64,000 nt of DNA from Glaesserella parasuis (lineage in GTDB: Bacteria; Pseudomonadota; Gammaproteobacteria; Enterobacterales; Pasteurellaceae), in contig NZ_MUXW01000015.1 in NCBI RefSeq assembly GCF_002015085.1, positions 1 through 64,000 on the forward strand, read 5' to 3'. Each line of letters opens with the position of its first letter. Position 1 is the first letter of the stretch. Positions 60,611 to 64,000 of the stretch are shown here, in pieces. The notes below the pieces were generated by a model. That model was not told where the DNA came from. It searched no databases and was given only the letters and a program-made list of their open reading frames with translations. Both the position numbers and the translations under genes were made by a program.

Positions 60611-61177
60611 ATGCAGAAAACGTTAAAGATTGAAAATGGTTGGCTGTTAAATACCAAACAAGTACCTTCACCGCACTTTAATCCAAGACCCTATCAAGAC
60701 GATATTTCTCTTTTGGTCATTCATTATATTAGCTTGCCTCCTGATGAATTTGGCGGTGATTTTATTGACCGTTTTTTTGAAGGCAAGTTAGACCCAACCC
60801 TTCACCCCTATTTTGAAGAGATTAAAGATTTACGGGTTTCCGCTCACTGTTTAATTAATCGAGAAGGGCAAATTACTCAATATGTCAATTTTAACGATAT
60901 GGCTTGGCACGCTGGCGTTTCTTGCTTTGAAGGGCGTGAAAAATGCAATGAGTTTTCTATCGGGATTGAGCTAGAAGGCAGTAATAACCAGCCTTTTACC
61001 GAAGCGCAATATCAAACCTTAGCTAGCCTTACGCAAGTGATTATGCAAGCCTATCCGCAAATTACGCCTGAGCGTATCGCAGGTCACAATCAAATTGCCC
61101 CAGAACGAAAAATCGACCCTGGGCAGTATTTTGAGTGGGGATATTACGACTTACTACTTAGGTATATTCTTAAGTAA
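60611..61177 (+). CDS. ampD: N-acetylmuramyl-L-alanine amidase AmpD
   Basis: A cytoplasmic zinc amidase that removes the peptide from anhydro-muropeptides in cell-wall recycling. The Amidase_2 fold is shown by LLVIHYISLP, SAHCLINREG, WHAGVS, SIGIELEG and GHNQIAPERKIDPG, which carry the zinc histidines and catalytic residues. 188 residues. It works in the same pathway as NagZ at 32.3 kb. The stop overlaps the convergent lysO gene by 8 bases; no ampE follows. Confidence 0.94.
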   Translation: MQKTLKIENGWLLNTKQVPSPHFNPRPYQDDISLLVIHYISLPPDEFGGDFIDRFFEGKLDPTLHPYFEEIKDLRVSAHCLINREGQITQYVNFNDMAWHAGVSCFEGREKCNEFSIGIELEGSNNQPFTEAQYQTLASLTQVIMQAYPQITPERIAGHNQIAPERKIDPGQYFEWGYYDLLLRYILK

Positions 61178-62078
61178 ACCCAATAAAAAACGCCAATAAA
61201 ATCGGCACAACCAAATTGATAATAAAGCCGAAACTGATTGCAAGAGGCACAATCTGAATACCTCCTGATTTTTGAATAATCGGCAATGTGGCATCAAGTG
61301 CGGTAGCTCCGCCAAGTCCTACGGCTGTTGAGGGAAAGTGACGCATAAAAAACGGTATCGCAAATAAGCAGAAGATTTCTCTTGAGAGATCGTTGAAAAA
61401 GGCAATGCTACCGTCCATTGCCCCCCAAGCATCATTGACTAATACGCTTGAAAGGGAATACCAACCAAAACTAGAAGCAAAGGCAAGAGCTTTAATTATC
61501 GGTAAATCAAGCAGATAAGCACAAAGAATACCGCCAATCAGACCGCTTGCGATAAAAACGACGGAAGTCAAAATGCCACGAGTATTTAAAAATACATCAC
61601 GCAGTGGAATGCCGCTGTTTCTAAGTTGAACCCCGACACAGAAAATCATTACCACTAGGACATAGGTGCTTGAATGTAAAGGGAAATCAACCACATTTTT
61701 AGTTGAAAAGCCTAAAATTACCCCGACAAAAACCGTTGTACAGAGTTGTGCCGACTCAAGCAAAACCTTCCAACGAGATGGCAATTCTTCAAGGCTATGA
61801 GCCTCACGTTTGATCGGGTAACACTTATCAAAAATGAGTAAACAGACAATGTTGCAAAGGTGTAGAATTGCACTTAAACCAAATGCCGTTGCTCCAATTT
61901 GTGGTAGTTTGGTCGTTAATTCATCTAATTGCCCAAGCGAAATCCCCATAATCAATAAAATCAGGTATAAGCAGTAAAGCGTAATGCGATTGACCCAATT
62001 GAGTATCTGTTGATTTGTCGTTTGGAAAAGATACCCTAAGAACAGTGGGACAAAGGCGATCATTAGTCCGTATAGCAT
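61170..62078 (-). CDS. lysO: LysO-type L-lysine exporter (DUF340/YbjE family)
   Basis: A polytopic inner-membrane protein. E. coli LysO (YbjE) exports lysine and the toxic analogue thialysine. About eight to nine spans; the conserved SSFGWYSLSSVL and REIFCLFAIPFF segments lie in the second half. The ATG at 62078 follows AAAGGAG, giving 302 residues; an in-frame ATG six codons earlier lies upstream of that SD. A substrate other than lysine cannot be excluded. Confidence 0.82.
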   Translation of the reverse strand: MLYGLMIAFVPLFLGYLFQTTNQQILNWVNRITLYCLYLILLIMGISLGQLDELTTKLPQIGATAFGLSAILHLCNIVCLLIFDKCYPIKREAHSLEELPSRWKVLLESAQLCTTVFVGVILGFSTKNVVDFPLHSSTYVLVVMIFCVGVQLRNSGIPLRDVFLNTRGILTSVVFIASGLIGGILCAYLLDLPIIKALAFASSFGWYSLSSVLVNDAWGAMDGSIAFFNDLSREIFCLFAIPFFMRHFPSTAVGLGGATALDATLPIIQKSGGIQIVPLAISFGFIINLVVPILLAFFIGFT

Positions 62079-62135
62079 AATTTCTCCTTTTGCCAATAAA
62101 GCAAGGAATGTAATAGATAATTTAACGAAGATAAA

Positions 62136-62151
62136 CTGTTTTTATTTACAG
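62136..62151. promoter_or_regulatory. LexA box upstream of dinB
   Basis: CTGTTTTTATTTACAG fits the gammaproteobacterial SOS box CTGT-N8-ACAG exactly. It is 70 bases upstream of the dinB start and 57 bases from the divergent lysO start. Confidence 0.82.
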
Positions 62152-62221
62152 TATTTTGTTGTATCATTAAGAATACATAAGCGGTCAGATTTCTCTCACA
62201 GTTTACAAATATAGGCGAGCA

Positions 62222-63292
62222 ATGAATTACAACAAAAAAATTATTCATATTGATATGGATTGCTTTTATGCTTCTATTGAAATTCGCAATAATCCAAGTT
62301 TAAAAGGAAAGCCTGTTGCAGTAGGAGGAAAAGCTAATCAACGTGGGGTGCTGACAACCTGTAATTATGAAGCGCGTAAATTCGGCTTGCATAGTGCGAT
62401 GTCCACTTCTCAAGCGTTAAAACGTTGCCCGAATTTAATTTTATTGCCTGTCAATATGTCGCTTTACAAGGCGGTATCAGAGCAAATTCATTACATTTTT
62501 CGCCGTTATACCGACATCATTGAGCCGATCTCTTTAGATGAAGCCTACCTCGATGTGACCGCTTGTAAGCAACATTCAGGCTCTGCAACTTGGATAGCCC
62601 AAGCCATTCGTCAGGATATTTGGCAAGAGCTACAACTTACTTCATCAGCAGGTATTGCACCGCTGAAATTTCTAGCAAAAATCGCTTCTGATCAAAATAA
62701 GCCCAACGGACAATTTGTTATTTGCCCCGAAGAGGTTGCGGATTTTGTGAAAACCTTGCCGTTAAAGAAAATTTCAGGGGTGGGCAAAGTGACCCAAGAA
62801 AAGCTGGCACAACTTGGATTTATCACCTGTAGCGATATTCAACAAGCAGATCAGGCTTTGATTTATCAACAGTTTGGTAAGTTTGGGCAACGCTTATGGG
62901 ATTTCTGTCACGGCATCGATCCAAGAGAAGTCGAGCCTCACCGCCCTCGAAAATCGCTTGCAGTGGAAAATACCTTACTTTCTGATCTTGATACACTCAC
63001 TGAGGCGGAAGAAGTGGTGAAATCGCACTATCAAACCTTACTCTTTCGGCTTCAACGCAACTGGGGCGATAAGCCACTGAGCGATTTAAAAAAGATCGGA
63101 ATTAAACTGAAATTTGATGATTTCACCCAAACTACACTAGAGCGAACTACAGACGGTATCGCAGCACACCATTTTTTACAGCTATTACAACAGATTTGGC
63201 AACGACGAAAGGGGCGAAAAATTCGTTTGATCGGATTGAATGTGGATTTTCCTGAAGAAAAAATTACGAAGCAATTAAATTTATGGGAATAA
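62222..63292 (+). CDS. dinB: DNA polymerase IV (Y-family)
   Basis: A translesion polymerase that extends past bulky N2-guanine adducts. Catalytic acidic residues are in HIDMDCFYASIE (about 10-21) and SLDEAYLDV near 103. The helix-hairpin-helix GVGKVTQEKLAQLG is near 187, and the little-finger domain follows. The C-terminus ends KQLNLWE, a beta-clamp-binding type motif. 356 residues. It is preceded by a consensus LexA box, so SOS induction is expected. Confidence 0.95.
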   Translation: MNYNKKIIHIDMDCFYASIEIRNNPSLKGKPVAVGGKANQRGVLTTCNYEARKFGLHSAMSTSQALKRCPNLILLPVNMSLYKAVSEQIHYIFRRYTDIIEPISLDEAYLDVTACKQHSGSATWIAQAIRQDIWQELQLTSSAGIAPLKFLAKIASDQNKPNGQFVICPEEVADFVKTLPLKKISGVGKVTQEKLAQLGFITCSDIQQADQALIYQQFGKFGQRLWDFCHGIDPREVEPHRPRKSLAVENTLLSDLDTLTEAEEVVKSHYQTLLFRLQRNWGDKPLSDLKKIGIKLKFDDFTQTTLERTTDGIAAHHFLQLLQQIWQRRKGRKIRLIGLNVDFPEEKITKQLNLWE

Positions 63293-63397
63293 TTTTTGTC
63301 TAATCCTTGATTTTTGTTAAATAATCATTATGTTAAGCATTCGGTAATCGCTTATTACCGAATAACAACAATTTATTAACTTTGGAGAATTATCTAT

Positions 63398-64000
63398 ATG
63401 ATGCGTATCGCACTTTTCCTTGCGACAAACTTTGCAGTAATGATTGTGCTAGGGATTATTTTAAGTGTTACTGGCATTGCTGGAAACAGTACGGGTGGAA
63501 TTTTAATTATGTCTGTGCTTTTTGGTTTTGCTGGTTCTTTAATCTCATTATTTATGTCAAAAACAATGGCATTAAAATCAGTGGGAGCAGAAATTATCAC
63601 TGAACCACGCAACAATGCAGAGCGTTGGTTGGTTGAAACAGTGAAACGCCAATCGCAACAAGCGGGTATTCCAATGCCAGATGTTGCAATTTACCACTCA
63701 GCTGATGTAAATGCATTTGCAACAGGGGCAACCAAAAGTAACTCGCTAGTTGCAGTGAGTACAGGTTTGTTAAACACAATGACAGAAGACGAAGCAGAAG
63801 CAGTTGTGGCACACGAAGTAGCACATATTGCTAATGGCGATATGGTCACAATGACTTTATTGCAAGGGGTATTAAATACCTTTGTTATCTTCCTCTCTCG
63901 TATGATTGCAACGGCAGTATCCAGTAGCCGTAATGACGATGGCGAAGAAACACAAAGTAGCGGCACTTACTTCTTAGTATCAATGGTTCTGGAAATTCTT
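63398..64000 (+). CDS. htpX: Membrane zinc protease HtpX (partial, 3' end beyond the window)
   Basis: An inner-membrane M48 metalloprotease that removes damaged membrane proteins together with FtsH. Visible are two N-terminal spans (MMRIALFLATNFAVMI and a second at about 35-55), FATGA, and the active site VAHEVAHIANGD (HExxH) near residue 140. The start follows TTGGAG. 201 codons fit before the window edge; the family length is about 285-290, so about 85-90 residues are missing. Confidence 0.95.
   Translation, partial: MMRIALFLATNFAVMIVLGIILSVTGIAGNSTGGILIMSVLFGFAGSLISLFMSKTMALKSVGAEIITEPRNNAERWLVETVKRQSQQAGIPMPDVAIYHSADVNAFATGATKSNSLVAVSTGLLNTMTEDEAEAVVAHEVAHIANGDMVTMTLLQGVLNTFVIFLSRMIATAVSSSRNDDGEETQSSGTYFLVSMVLEIL

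Overview
The window is chromosomal DNA from a gammaproteobacterium of the family Pasteurellaceae, most likely an Actinobacillus-type organism. Three things point there: (i) gene content and sequence style (class I adenylate cyclase, HemCDXY, CmoB, an HI1450-type DUF440 protein, a zwf-pgl-gnd cluster); (ii) AT-rich codon use; (iii) many copies of the Apl-subtype DNA uptake sequence (core ACAAGCGGT, often followed by a TTTGCAAAATTT-like stretch), several as inverted pairs at gene ends. Species cannot be fixed from the sequence alone.

Layout. 1-11.1 kb: cyaA with a CRP-like box, a Kef-type K+/H+ antiporter, ruvB (no ruvA beside it), and an opp oligopeptide importer whose two ATPases are fused in one chain. 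11.1-16.6 kb: the ABC-F ATPase uup, with two GC-rich repeats embedded in frame; malT; and the DUF440 gene. 16.7-21.0 kb: the hemC-hemD-hemX-hemY operon (minus strand). 21.1-24.5 kb: a tandem glycine riboswitch ahead of an AGCS amino-acid:sodium symporter, then a lone sucrose-type PTS permease with two LacI/ScrR-like operators and a CRP box. 24.6-36.9 kb: pitrilysin, hflD, lon (sigma-32-like promoter), rlmC-nagZ-yoaA, upp, and the LysR regulator ilvY without ilvC.

37.0-40.8 kb is a very AT-rich island of four glycosyltransferases (two GT25, one GT8, one GT2), probably for lipooligosaccharide outer core. 41.1-42.9 kb is a small accessory segment (AlbA_2/ATPase protein, DUF3037 protein, 48-residue ORF). 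Part of it lies between rpmE and a decayed duplicate of the rpmE 3' end. 43-48 kb: rpmE, cmoB, prfB (with its programmed +1 frameshift), cysQ, zwf, pgl. The zwf-pgl-gnd pentose-phosphate cluster is interrupted at 49.0-52.0 kb by an accessory block: a YhcG/DUF1016 nuclease, an ORF6N DNA-binding protein surrounded by related palindromes, a DUF1304 membrane protein and a small P-loop protein. gnd follows.

53.5-54.5 kb holds a decayed insertion sequence with perfect 45-bp terminal inverted repeats. Relatives of it occur at 58.4-58.9 kb (head-to-head remnant) and at 31.0 kb (MITE-like hairpin after lon). The rest is conserved housekeeping: tRNA-Asp, dnaQ, hslO, hslR, rho, pyrE, rlmJ, ampD, lysO, dinB (with a consensus LexA box) and the start of htpX, which runs off the right edge.

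Two connections recur. Muropeptide recycling and stress functions (nagZ, ampD, lon, htpX, hslO, hslR) are present but scattered. cAMP-CRP control is suggested for cyaA itself and for the sucrose permease.
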